In this document: positions 44,214 through 52,993 of the stretch, in pieces
Layout: each line of letters begins with the position of its first letter
Position numbering within the stretch: the first letter of the stretch is position 1
NCBI RefSeq assembly: GCF_014333585.1
Contig: NZ_JACSCW010000003.1
Location: forward strand, 124,001 to 188,000
Length of the DNA: 64,000 nucleotides
Source of the DNA: Hymenobacter sp. BT188
Lineage (GTDB): Bacteria; Bacteroidota; Bacteroidia; Cytophagales; Hymenobacteraceae
Reading direction: 5' to 3'
Made by a program: the position numbers and the translations under genes
The notes under the pieces: generated by a model
Told to the model about the DNA's origin: nothing
Seen by the model: only the letters and a program-made list of their open reading frames with translations
The model's database searches: none

Positions 44214-45497
44214 TTATTTTTTAGCGTAAACAATGCGGTAAATCGTGCCCTGCTTATCGTCGGTGACATAGAGCGAGCCGTCCGGACCCTGGGCTAGGCC
44301 GCAGGGCTTGTGGTCGGGCCGACCAGCAGCGGCTTTGTCGGGCGCACCGGCAAAGTTGTCCGCGAAAACCTCCCATTCGCCCGAGGGCTTACCGTCTTTG
44401 AAGGGCTGGAAGGCGATGTAATAACCCTTCTGCGGCTCAGGAGCACGGTTCCAGGAGCCATGGAAGGCAATGAAAGCGCCGTTGCGATATTTCTCTGGAA
44501 ACATGGTGCCAGTATAGAATAGCAGCGCGTTCGGGGCTGTGTGGGCGGGGTAGGCGGCGGCGGGGTCTATGAAGTTGCCGGTTGCCTCTTTTTTGCCGTC
44601 GCCGCCGTACTCTGGGGCCATCATTTTCTTGCGCTGCACGTTGTCGTAGTATATGTAAGGCCAGCCAGCGTTGTCGCCTTTTTTGAGCGCGTACATGCAC
44701 TCAGCTGGCAGCTCTGCCGACTGCTTCGTGTCATACAGTTCCGGGAAGTTGTCGTGAAGCTGGTCGCGGCCGTGCTGCATTACAAAGAGCTGGTTGGACT
44801 GCGCGTTCCAGTCTAAGCCTACCACGTTGCGCAGGCCAGTGGCGTAGCGCACACCATCGCCATAGGTTTGGTTGAGCTTGTCGGCTCGGAACTGCCAAAT
44901 GCCCCCCGCTGAGTCCAGTATCGGGCAGTTGGGCCGGCCCAGCGAGCCTTTCTGCCGGTCTTTCACCTGGCAGGCGTTCGAATACGCTCCAATGTTAACG
45001 TAAATATTGCCCGCCTTATCCTGGGCTATTGACTTGCTTTCGTGCTGCCGCCGATTGATGAGGCCAGTAATAATCTTTTCGGGCTGGGTGGGGTTCGTTA
45101 CCTCACCCTTGGGGCTGAGCTTGTACCGATACACGGCGTCATCGGAGGAAGCGTACAAAAAGCCGGGCACGCTGTAAATGCCAGTGCCGCCGTAGTTGCT
45201 GAAGCCATTCACCACTTCAGCTTTGCCACCGCTGGTTTCGCGGAGCATTAGAATGCCCTTACCTTCCTTATTTGGTCGGTTCAGTTTAACGTAAATCGTG
45301 CCCTGGGGCGTGACGGTAATGTGGCGGGTGCGGGCCCCGGTTTCGGCCACTTTCAGGGCGCCAAAGCCGGCGGGCAGCTTCAGCCCGGCGTTGTCGGGGT
45401 CGGCTACAATTTTATTTTCGGAGGTGAGCGCAAATAAGGATAGGCTCCCGACAAGGCCTGTGGAGAGCAGCAGGTATCGGGAAAAGTGCTTTTTCAT
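44214..45497 (-). CDS. PQQ-dependent sugar dehydrogenase (sorbosone/glucose dehydrogenase family)
   Basis: A 427-residue exported protein: N-terminal signal (YLLLSTGLVGSLSLFALTSE), then a six-bladed propeller of the soluble glucose/sorbosone dehydrogenase family (RHITVTPQGTIYVKLNRPNK, GVRYATGLRNVVGLDWNAQS, LFVMQHGRDQLHDNFPELYD, GAFIAFHGSWNRAPEPQKGY, GLAQGPDGSLYVTDDKQGTI). It oxidises an aldose or related sugar using PQQ. It forms an operon with the cytochrome c gene, with 5 intergenic bases upstream of that gene's nearest start. PQQ synthesis genes are not in this window, so the cofactor may come from elsewhere. Confidence 0.9.
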   Translation of the reverse strand: MKKHFSRYLLLSTGLVGSLSLFALTSENKIVADPDNAGLKLPAGFGALKVAETGARTRHITVTPQGTIYVKLNRPNKEGKGILMLRETSGGKAEVVNGFSNYGGTGIYSVPGFLYASSDDAVYRYKLSPKGEVTNPTQPEKIITGLINRRQHESKSIAQDKAGNIYVNIGAYSNACQVKDRQKGSLGRPNCPILDSAGGIWQFRADKLNQTYGDGVRYATGLRNVVGLDWNAQSNQLFVMQHGRDQLHDNFPELYDTKQSAELPAECMYALKKGDNAGWPYIYYDNVQRKKMMAPEYGGDGKKEATGNFIDPAAAYPAHTAPNALLFYTGTMFPEKYRNGAFIAFHGSWNRAPEPQKGYYIAFQPFKDGKPSGEWEVFADNFAGAPDKAAAGRPDHKPCGLAQGPDGSLYVTDDKQGTIYRIVYAKK

Positions 45498-45770
45498 GGA
45501 TAGAGTTGGTTCAGGTTAGCGATATATACGGAATGCAGCGGCAAATAAACCATTTGCTGGCAGTAAGGTAACTGCATAAATGAAAACGGATACACGCAGG
45601 GCGGCTTGCTCATAAAAGAGCAGCTTATATGCTTCTAACCCTGAATAAAAAGCCCCCCACAGCTTCCTGTTGGCCTATCGGCTGGGTCGAGCCGAGCGCT
45701 TGCGGAAATACCTCAACAAGGCTGTGACTAGGGTGTGTATAATACATAGTATATTATGTACATTTTGAAG

Positions 45771-46436
45771 ATGAAGTATATCCTAACGCTAAGTCTGATA
45801 ACGTGTCTTTGTTTGCAAGCAAAAGCGCAGGATACAGCTTATGTACCACAACCAACAATTGCTGCGCAGGAGCAGCCTGCACAACGAACGCCATTCAGAA
45901 ACAAGGTGGTCTATTTCGGGGCAAGCGTGGGGGGCAATTTGTCTGCTATGAACTTCAATAAAGGCTATCCGAGGCCAGCTGCTCCAGTTGAAAATCAATG
46001 GAAGCCGGGCTTTACTGCTGGTCTGCTGATAGGAATCAGGCTGAATGAAAAATTCGCTCTTCAGCAAGACTACCTGTGGACACGTATGCAGAGCAAGGAA
46101 ACGAGCAGCGCCACAGCCTACGTCTTCGATTATCTCTCCTTGCCGGTCCTGATTCAATACACTGTTTTTCCACGCGTTAGCCTTTTGGCCGGGCCACAGT
46201 TTGATTTATTGATTCAAGCCAAAAAGCGTGTGAACGGCCAAACAGTAACTACTACACGCGACACGGAGGAGCGAAGTATTGGCGCTACAGCCGGCGTAGG
46301 AGTGAGGCTATTGAATACTTTAAGCTTCAGTGCCCGCTATATACATGGCATGAATCATATTGGTCTCAGGGAAAGTGCGGGTTTGCAGGAATTCAAGTTT
46401 CAATCAGTGCAGGTATCCGTTGTCGCTATTTTTTAA
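45771..46436 (+). CDS. PorT-like outer-membrane beta-barrel protein
   Basis: From ATG 45771 the protein has 221 residues, with signal peptide MKYILTLSLITCLCLQAKAQ. The body has repeated strands of a small eight-stranded barrel (VVYFGASVGGNLSAMNFNKG, FTAGLLIGIRLNEKFALQQD, VFDYLSLPVLIQYTVFPRVS, IGATAGVGVRLLNTLSFSAR), as in the OmpX/PorT group. Its role is unknown. It is an isolated gene; an AT-rich region with a TATTATGTAC-type promoter precedes it. Confidence 0.85.
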   Translation: MKYILTLSLITCLCLQAKAQDTAYVPQPTIAAQEQPAQRTPFRNKVVYFGASVGGNLSAMNFNKGYPRPAAPVENQWKPGFTAGLLIGIRLNEKFALQQDYLWTRMQSKETSSATAYVFDYLSLPVLIQYTVFPRVSLLAGPQFDLLIQAKKRVNGQTVTTTRDTEERSIGATAGVGVRLLNTLSFSARYIHGMNHIGLRESAGLQEFKFQSVQVSVVAIF

Positions 46437-46452
46437 TAGGACCACTACCTCA

Positions 46453-46632
46453 CTGGTGCGAGTTTAGCGGAGCGTGACTCGTGACCAGCCATGCCGGGAG
46501 GCTGCGCCTACCCCGCTAGATATAACAAAGTCGCTCAGATTATCCAAGAGGCGCGGCCTCTGTTTGCCGCTGTGCGGCAGTGGAGGTACAACCTCCACAT
46601 TTTGGCTAGTCACAAGCTATAAGCTCGCGCCA
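46453..46632. repeat. Inverted-repeat element, family C
   Basis: The ends are imperfect inverted repeats: left CTGGTGCGAGTTTAGC...GTGACTCGTGACCAGCCATG, right TTTGGCTAGTCACAAGCTAT followed by AAGCTCGCGCCAG. Inside are GC-rich pieces and a perfect small stem GTGGAGGTACAACCTCCAC at about 46580-46598. About 180 bases, no coding frame. It looks like another miniature dispersed element. Confidence 0.65.
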
Positions 46633-46685
46633 GTTGGAGGAAGATTTTAAAGTCATAATAAGGGGTAATTGAGTAATGGTTTAAT

Positions 46686-46725
46686 TAAAAACCCCACGTC
46701 AGCTAAAGCCAACGCGGGGTTTTTG
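46686..46725. terminator. Terminator after isocitrate dehydrogenase
   Basis: AAAAACCCCACG...CGCGGGGTTTTT hairpin, A- and T-runs on either side, about 25 bases past the icd stop on the minus strand. Confidence 0.85.
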
Positions 46726-46747
46726 TTGATTGGCAAAAGCCAAGCTA

Positions 46748-48013
46748 TTACATGTCCTTGATAATCTCGTCGCCAAACTCGCTGCATTTTAACAGCGTAG
46801 CGCCTTCCATCAGCCGCTCGAAGTCGTAGGTGACGCGCTTGGAGGCAATGGCGGTTTCGAGGCCTTTGTAGATGAGGTCAGCGGCTTCCTGCCAGCCCAG
46901 GTGCTCCAGCATCAGGGCGCCGGACAGAATCACCGAGCCGGGGTTTACTTTGTCCTGACCGGCGTACTTGGGGGCGGTGCCGTGGGTCGCTTCGAAGATA
47001 GCGTGGCCGGTGAGATAGTTGATATTGGCCCCCGGCGCAATGCCGATGCCACCCACGATGGCCGCCAGCGCGTCGGAGATATAGTCGCCGTTTAGGTTCA
47101 GGGTTGCTACCACCGAGTAGTCGGCGGGGCGGAGCAGAATCTGTTGCAGGAAAGCATCCGCGATACTGTCTTTGATCAGGATTTTGCCGCCGTCGAGCGC
47201 TGCTTTCTGCTGGGCGTTGGCTACATCCTGGCCCTGCTTGGCCGCTACGCGGTCGTACTGGGCCCAAGTGTATACTTTGTCGCCAAACTCACGCTCGGCC
47301 AATTCATAACCCCAGGTTTTGAACGCGCCCTCCGTGAACTTCATAATGTTGCCCTTGTGCACGATGGTCACAGAAGGCTTCTTATGCTCGATGGCATACT
47401 CAATAGCCGCGCGAATCAGGCGCTCCGTACCTTCTTTCGACACGGGCTTAATGCCAAACGACGACGACTCGGGGAAGCGAATCTTCTTCACGCCCATCTC
47501 ATCCTGCAAGAATTCTAGCATTTTCTGAGCCTGGGGTGTACCATTCATGTACTCAATGCCGGCGTAGATATCCTCTGTGTTCTCCCGGAAGATAACCATG
47601 TCGGTCAGCTCGGGATGCTTCACGGGCGAGGGTACACCCTCAAACCAACGCACGGGGCGCACACACGCGTACAGGTCCAACTCCTGACGCAGTGCAACAT
47701 TTAGCGAACGAATACCACCGCCTACAGGAGTAGTCAGGGGGCCTTTTATGCCCACCAAATACTCGCGGAAGGCATCCAGCGTTTCGTTTGGCAGCCAGTT
47801 ACCGGTTTGCTTAAACGACTTCTCGCCGGCCATCACCTCTTTCCACATCAGCTGGCGCTTACCTCCATAGGCTTTCTCCACGGCCGCGTCAAGCACTCTC
47901 CGAGAAGCAGCCCAAATGTCTGGACCCGTACCGTCGCCTTCGATGAAAGGAATGGTAGGCCTGTCAGGGACATTCAGCTTGCCGTTTTTGATGGTGATCT
48001 TCTGTTCTGCCAT
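46748..48013 (-). CDS. icd: NADP-dependent isocitrate dehydrogenase
   Basis: A 421-residue enzyme matching the bacterial dimeric IDH family: [17 protein letters not shown] at the N-terminus, the substrate loop [34 protein letters not shown], and [20 protein letters not shown] near the nucleotide site. Lys and Tyr of catalysis lie in the expected places. It converts isocitrate to 2-oxoglutarate with NADP+ in the TCA cycle. A single gene with its own terminator; it follows the M16 peptidase gene by about 70 bases on the same strand. Confidence 0.96.
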   Translation of the reverse strand: MAEQKITIKNGKLNVPDRPTIPFIEGDGTGPDIWAASRRVLDAAVEKAYGGKRQLMWKEVMAGEKSFKQTGNWLPNETLDAFREYLVGIKGPLTTPVGGGIRSLNVALRQELDLYACVRPVRWFEGVPSPVKHPELTDMVIFRENTEDIYAGIEYMNGTPQAQKMLEFLQDEMGVKKIRFPESSSFGIKPVSKEGTERLIRAAIEYAIEHKKPSVTIVHKGNIMKFTEGAFKTWGYELAEREFGDKVYTWAQYDRVAAKQGQDVANAQQKAALDGGKILIKDSIADAFLQQILLRPADYSVVATLNLNGDYISDALAAIVGGIGIAPGANINYLTGHAIFEATHGTAPKYAGQDKVNPGSVILSGALMLEHLGWQEAADLIYKGLETAIASKRVTYDFERLMEGATLLKCSEFGDEIIKDM

Positions 48014-48085
48014 TGTGTAAGAGTTGTCAGTGGTTAGTTGACAGTTATTGGTAGGTTGGAGTTTTTTACTGTGCTGGGGGGCTTT

Positions 48086-51061
48086 TTAGTACCCAAATAT
48101 CTCTTTCAGCGTGAGCTGCTCTACTTTGCCATACTTGGCCAGCTCCTTAAAATTCAAGCGGTCTTTCGAACCAATAACCAGAATCGTCTGCGCCTGATTT
48201 TTCACCTTCGCTTCCTGGAATTTCTTCAGGTCGTCGAAGCTCATATTGGCCGTTTTCTCATACACATCGCGGCGCAAATCGTAGTCGAGGCCCAGGCGCT
48301 TGGCGCGCTCATAGCTGAACAGGATATCCGACTTGGTAATGCGCTCCGTAGCAATGTTATTGCGAATAGAGTTCTTCGCAATTTGTAGGTTGGCCTCAGC
48401 CACAGGCATATCGTTGAGCAAAGTAGCCATACCGGTCATGGCCTCGGGCAGCTTGTCGCTCTGTGTGCCGATGTAGCTCATCACGTAGTTGGAGCGGCCC
48501 TGCTTGTCGGCATTGGAGTAACGCGAAGAGGCAGAGTAGGCCAGCGCCTTCGACTCGCGCAGCTCCTGAAACACGATGCTGCCTATGCCGCCGCCGAAGT
48601 ACTCGTTGTATAAGCTCACCGTGGGCACAATATTCTTGTCGTACACGTCGCCCTTGGTCAGGAACAGGATTTCCGCCTGCACCATGTTGTAGTCCACCCA
48701 ATACACCTTACGGTCCTTCATGGGCTGCTCCGCAAAATCCTTGTTTGCAGGTACAGGCGTGAGCGTGGGGGGCGTTTTGTGGGCCGTGTTCAAGACTGCT
48801 ACCAACCCATCGGCTGGCCGGGGGCCATAGTACAGCGCACGGTGCTGATACGAAGTTAGCTTCTTTGTAAGAGCCGTCAGATCCTGGGGCTTCAGGGCTT
48901 TCAGCTCCTTCTCGGAGAGTTGCGTAGTGAAGGGATTCTTCGGACCATACTTGGCGTAGTTCACCATTGCCTGACTTAGAATCACCTGCTTATTCAGCTT
49001 AGCATCTTTGCGGGCTTTGAGCACACCGGCCACCATGTCGCTCAGGGCCTTGGTATCGGGCTTGGGGTTGGCAAGCAGGCTTTCAAATAGCTGCAATGCT
49101 GGCTCAAAATTGCTATCCAGACCTGCCAGACTCACGTACACGCGGTCGGCGCCGCTGCTCACGCTGAATGAGCAGCCCAGCTTATAGAATTCCTGCTGCA
49201 ACTGCGCCGCCGAGTATTGACCAGTACCGAGGTATTGCAGATAATCGGCCGCCAAACCTAGTTTAGGGTCGTTGTTGGTGCCGAGGTCGAGGATATAGTA
49301 CAGATTGAATAGCTCGTTCTCAGTGTTTTTGGTGTAAAACACCGGAATGCCCGAGGCCAGCTTTAACTCCTGAATATCCTTCTTGTAATCAACGAATACG
49401 GGCTGCAACTCTGGGGTCGGCTTGTCAACTATTTCCTTGTAGAAGGATGAAGCCACCTCCCGATTCACCGGTACCGGCGTAATAGCAGGCTTCACTACTT
49501 TGGGCGTGCTAATGTCCTTGCCCGTGCGCTTATAAATAAGGGCGTAGCCAGGACCGTAATACTGGTTGGCCACGCGCATTACATCTTCCTTCGTTACGGC
49601 GGCAAACTCATCGTACTGCTTCAGGTAATCCTTCCACGGCATGCGCGCCACAAAAGCCGCCACAAAAGCGCCGGCGCGCGACTCATTGCTTTCGTAGCTC
49701 TTGGTGCGCTGGAGCTTTTCGTTGTTGATGATGGCCGGAATCAGCCACTCCGAAAAGTCGCCTTTCTTCACCTTGTCCAGCTGAGCTAGCAGCAAGTCGC
49801 GCACCTGATCCAAACTCTGGCCCTGGCGAGGCGTCGCGTAGAGAATATGGGAAGAGTAGTCGTTGTTAATATCCGTGAACGAGGCCGCCTGCAATACCTT
49901 CTGCTGCTGGTTCAGGTTCAGGTCAATCAAGCCAGCCTGCCCATTGGTCAGAATTTTATCAATCATACGCAGCACCACCGCGTCCGGTGTAGTCGTGCCG
50001 GGAAAGCGGAAGCCCAGCATGACGTTTTCAGCATCGGGACCTACTATCTCCTTCACGATAGGAGCCGTAATAGGGGCTTCCTGTGCAACGGTAAATGTAG
50101 GCTCAGCCTTGCGGGGCAGTTTGCCAAAATACTGGTCAATGATACGAATAGTCTGGTCGTAATCCAGATCGCCGCTCAACGCCAACGCTACGTTGTTCGG
50201 AATATAGTACTTATCGAAGTAGCTCTTAATCTCCGTGATGGAGGGATTTTGCAGGTGCTCAATCGTGCCAATAGTAGTCTGGGTACCATACTGGTGCTTC
50301 TGGTACAAGCTAGCGTTCAGCGCCTGAAACTCCTTGCTGAAGTCATTGTCGAGAGTCCGGTTCTTCTCTTCATAAACAGCCTCCAACTCCGTATGAAACA
50401 GGCGCGGTACCATCTCGCCCATGCGCTCAGCCTGAATGGCAGCCCACTTCTCCAGCTGGTTGCTCGGAATATCCTCCTGATAAACCGTCTGCTCCACCGA
50501 AGTGTAGGCATTAGAGCCCTTGGAGCCGATGGTGCCCATAATCTTATCGTACTCGTTGGCTACAGCATACTTGGCAGCTACCCCCGATACAGAGTCAATC
50601 TGGTGATACAGCTGCTTGCGCAAATTCACGTCGCGGGTGCCGCGGTACTTCTCGTAAAGCGCTTCAATCTTAGCTAGTTCCGTCTTTTCTGCTTCCCAGT
50701 TTTGGGTGCCCAGGCGCGAGGTACCTTTGAACACCATGTGCTCCAGGTAATGGGCTAGGCCGGTGGCAGTACTCGGGTCGTTCTTAGACCCTGCCCGCAC
50801 CGCCAGATAGGTCTGGATGCGTGGCGCATCATCGTAATCCGACAAATACACCGTCAGGCCATTATCTAAGGTATAAATACGCGCTTTGAGGGGGTCGCCT
50901 TCTACCGTCTCGTATTTGTACTCTTTGGCGGCTGGGGCACTGGCTTGCGTTGTAGCATCAGTGGTAGCATTGCCAGTAGAGGCCGTTTTCGTTGATTGGC
51001 ACTCGGTAGTCAGGCCAAGCGCAGCTATGGCCGGAAATAGAAGCAGAAAGGGTTTTTTCAC
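48086..51061 (-). CDS. M16-family zinc metallopeptidase, two-domain (pitrilysin type)
   Basis: Best read from GTG 51059-51061, which gives a signal peptide (KKPFLLLFPAIAALGLTTEC) and about 991 residues; a TTG 11 codons upstream is possible. Inverted zinc motif HYLEH in GLAHYLEHMVFKGTSRLGTQ, with the downstream glutamate in ELEAVYEEKNRTLDNDFSKE. The first M16 half carries this active site. The second half (residues about 520-990, for example YFGGGIGSIVFQELRESKAL) is the inactive partner with the R/Y substrate-binding elements. Both halves together form the clam-shell chamber that degrades peptides, in the periplasm. Cys31 after the signal sequence could make it a lipoprotein, but the lipobox is weak. 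Confidence 0.92.
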   Translation of the reverse strand: MKKPFLLLFPAIAALGLTTECQSTKTASTGNATTDATTQASAPAAKEYKYETVEGDPLKARIYTLDNGLTVYLSDYDDAPRIQTYLAVRAGSKNDPSTATGLAHYLEHMVFKGTSRLGTQNWEAEKTELAKIEALYEKYRGTRDVNLRKQLYHQIDSVSGVAAKYAVANEYDKIMGTIGSKGSNAYTSVEQTVYQEDIPSNQLEKWAAIQAERMGEMVPRLFHTELEAVYEEKNRTLDNDFSKEFQALNASLYQKHQYGTQTTIGTIEHLQNPSITEIKSYFDKYYIPNNVALALSGDLDYDQTIRIIDQYFGKLPRKAEPTFTVAQEAPITAPIVKEIVGPDAENVMLGFRFPGTTTPDAVVLRMIDKILTNGQAGLIDLNLNQQQKVLQAASFTDINNDYSSHILYATPRQGQSLDQVRDLLLAQLDKVKKGDFSEWLIPAIINNEKLQRTKSYESNESRAGAFVAAFVARMPWKDYLKQYDEFAAVTKEDVMRVANQYYGPGYALIYKRTGKDISTPKVVKPAITPVPVNREVASSFYKEIVDKPTPELQPVFVDYKKDIQELKLASGIPVFYTKNTENELFNLYYILDLGTNNDPKLGLAADYLQYLGTGQYSAAQLQQEFYKLGCSFSVSSGADRVYVSLAGLDSNFEPALQLFESLLANPKPDTKALSDMVAGVLKARKDAKLNKQVILSQAMVNYAKYGPKNPFTTQLSEKELKALKPQDLTALTKKLTSYQHRALYYGPRPADGLVAVLNTAHKTPPTLTPVPANKDFAEQPMKDRKVYWVDYNMVQAEILFLTKGDVYDKNIVPTVSLYNEYFGGGIGSIVFQELRESKALAYSASSRYSNADKQGRSNYVMSYIGTQSDKLPEAMTGMATLLNDMPVAEANLQIAKNSIRNNIATERITKSDILFSYERAKRLGLDYDLRRDVYEKTANMSFDDLKKFQEAKVKNQAQTILVIGSKDRLNFKELAKYGKVEQLTLKEIFGY

Positions 51062-51292
51062 AGAATTTCCGGTGCAGAAAACAGGGCAGAGCAATGAGAA
51101 ATCAAAGATACTTGGTGGGGGCTGGAATTAAAAACGATACAGCATTTAGGTAAGATTATGCTGCACCTAAGCTGAAGTGCCAGCCACGAATGTCGATGTT
51201 TGCAACTGTAGTGGCTTCAGCTTTGCTAAGCGGGGTGCGTAGAGAGCCACCCTCCACTATTCTTCTGAATGTGGCAGCACTTTAGTAGTAAA

Positions 51293-51328
51293 TAAAAAGC
51301 CCCCCAGCACTGCGCTGGGGGGCTTTTT
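51293..51328. terminator. Terminator after the GT-C gene pair
   Basis: TAAAAAGCCCCCCAGC pairs with GCTGGGGGGCTTTTT around a short loop. It begins next to the stop of the glycosyltransferase at 51329, on whose strand it terminates, and uses the same word pair as the terminators at 1446 and 38282. Confidence 0.9.
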
Positions 51329-52972
51329 CTATCGTTTTTGCTGATACACAGTAAGAATCGGGAGGTCTTCTGCCCGAATGGTATGCACCTCGCGGCCTAG
51401 TCCCATGCTATCCGGGTAGGAGTGGGGGTAGTTATGCTGGTGGTAGGTCGTGAGAAAGCACTGGACTTCCGGGCGGTTGGCATTCCAGATGTACTTAAGC
51501 CTTTTTTTCTGGTCTTCCGGCAGCAACAATGTACCACAATACAACATCCACGGGTCGCCGCTATAGGCAATTTGGGGGCTAGGATCGTGCGAAAGGACCC
51601 ACTCTAAACCTTGGCGGTAGGACAGGCCCCAGTAGTCGCGGTCAAAATGCCCGACCACGGTCTGGGCGGGCAAAAAGCTGAAGTACACCTGCTGATGGGG
51701 GTGCAGGCGCACCATGCGCACCACCGTGTGGGCCACTTCCAGCCCACCCACCCCTAAGAGCACGTAGGCTAGCCCGCGCCAAGTAGTCGACCGATTGCTC
51801 CAATGTACCAAGGTGCGTACGCCCTGCACTGTGAGCAGTAGCAGAGCGGGGTAGACAAAGTAGAGGTGACGCCAGCCGTTGTAGACCACCGAGTGCAAGA
51901 CTATCACCAGCAGCATCGGCCCCAGCAGCCAGACCAGCACGAGCAGGCCCAGGCGAGACTCGAGCGTGCGAAGGCCGGTCAGGCCGCCGCGTATAAAGCG
52001 CTGCAGGTCGGCCCCCATGCCTAGTAGCGCGGCCAGCAGGTAAGGTAGGGGCGTGGTGAGACTGATCCAGACCGGAATGTAGTGCCACGGAATCGCACTG
52101 CCCGGCAAATACTGTCCGAAATAGAATACTTTGGAGTGCCAGCCAAAATGGCTCATACTTCGAAAAATTGCCATAAAATTGGTGAGCGGCGCTTCCCAAA
52201 GCGCGGGCCAGCCTATAACCATAAACGCCGCTGATGCCAGCAAGTAAAACGCTGTGTTCCTGGCTAACTGTAGCTTGCTGGCCTGTTCAGCTCGAGGCCT
52301 AAACAGCAACTCAAGTCCCACCATTCCGAGGGTAAAGGCCACACTCAGAACCCCTAGAATGCGCACATCAATGGCCAGCGCGGTAACCAACGCATGCAAC
52401 AGGGCGCGTTGGTAGCTGGGGCTACGTAGAAAACAGGCCAGCGAATAAATGCTCAGCGTAAATAGTGCCATGAACACGATATCCTGGGCATTATAAAACG
52501 CCTCGGCGAAGAAACGGGGCGAGAGCACCAGAAGCAAAGCTGTTAGCAGACCCCAGCGCCAGCTTTGAAAGCGCAGCGTAGCTAACTTATACAACGCGTA
52601 CACTCCAGCCACGAAGACGAGAAAAATGCACAAGTGGCGCAGCCAGTAAGCGGCCTGAGTGTTGTTGCGGGTGAAGGCAAAATTTAGCAGGGCCATCGGT
52701 ACCTCAAAGGCTACGCCATGGTCATTTTCGCTGTAGCCTTTGAGGGCCGGAATCAGCTCAGTGCCAGCTTGCCGGCGCACTAGTTCTGGCGCCAGCATCT
52801 CCCCGACGTACTTGATGTTGACCATGCCATTGAGCTTGTGACGTGGCTCATCCACGGATACGCCGTAGTCGCGATGCAGCAGCAGACCCGTGAGTAAGAG
52901 CAGCCCGAAGAAGAGCCCAACTACCCTACGGGCAGTTAGCAACGACTTCAAGAACGACCCTAAAAATGGCAT
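51329..52972 (-). CDS. GT-C type membrane glycosyltransferase, tandem paralogue 2
   Basis: A 547-residue integral membrane protein with about ten helices. The first loop holds HRDYGVSVDEPRHKLNGMVN; the acidic pair after helix 1 is where GT-C enzymes (ArnT/PMT/GT39 group) bind the lipid-linked sugar. Later text includes LLLVLSPRFFAEAFYNAQDI and RHLYFVYPALLLLTVQGV. The C-terminal part (GLSYRQGLEWVLSHDPSPQI) is a short soluble domain. It is closely similar to the next gene upstream (52994-54655) along its whole length. The sugar and acceptor are unknown; cell-surface glycan assembly is likely. Confidence 0.85.
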   Translation of the reverse strand: MPFLGSFLKSLLTARRVVGLFFGLLLLTGLLLHRDYGVSVDEPRHKLNGMVNIKYVGEMLAPELVRRQAGTELIPALKGYSENDHGVAFEVPMALLNFAFTRNNTQAAYWLRHLCIFLVFVAGVYALYKLATLRFQSWRWGLLTALLLVLSPRFFAEAFYNAQDIVFMALFTLSIYSLACFLRSPSYQRALLHALVTALAIDVRILGVLSVAFTLGMVGLELLFRPRAEQASKLQLARNTAFYLLASAAFMVIGWPALWEAPLTNFMAIFRSMSHFGWHSKVFYFGQYLPGSAIPWHYIPVWISLTTPLPYLLAALLGMGADLQRFIRGGLTGLRTLESRLGLLVLVWLLGPMLLVIVLHSVVYNGWRHLYFVYPALLLLTVQGVRTLVHWSNRSTTWRGLAYVLLGVGGLEVAHTVVRMVRLHPHQQVYFSFLPAQTVVGHFDRDYWGLSYRQGLEWVLSHDPSPQIAYSGDPWMLYCGTLLLPEDQKKRLKYIWNANRPEVQCFLTTYHQHNYPHSYPDSMGLGREVHTIRAEDLPILTVYQQKR

Positions 52973-52993
52973 AAGGCAAAAAGATAAAGCAGC

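Noticed and set aside
49847..50677. A 276-codon open frame on the plus strand
   Set aside because: Antisense to the M16 peptidase. Its translation has no family features, and the peptidase motifs are intact on the other strand.
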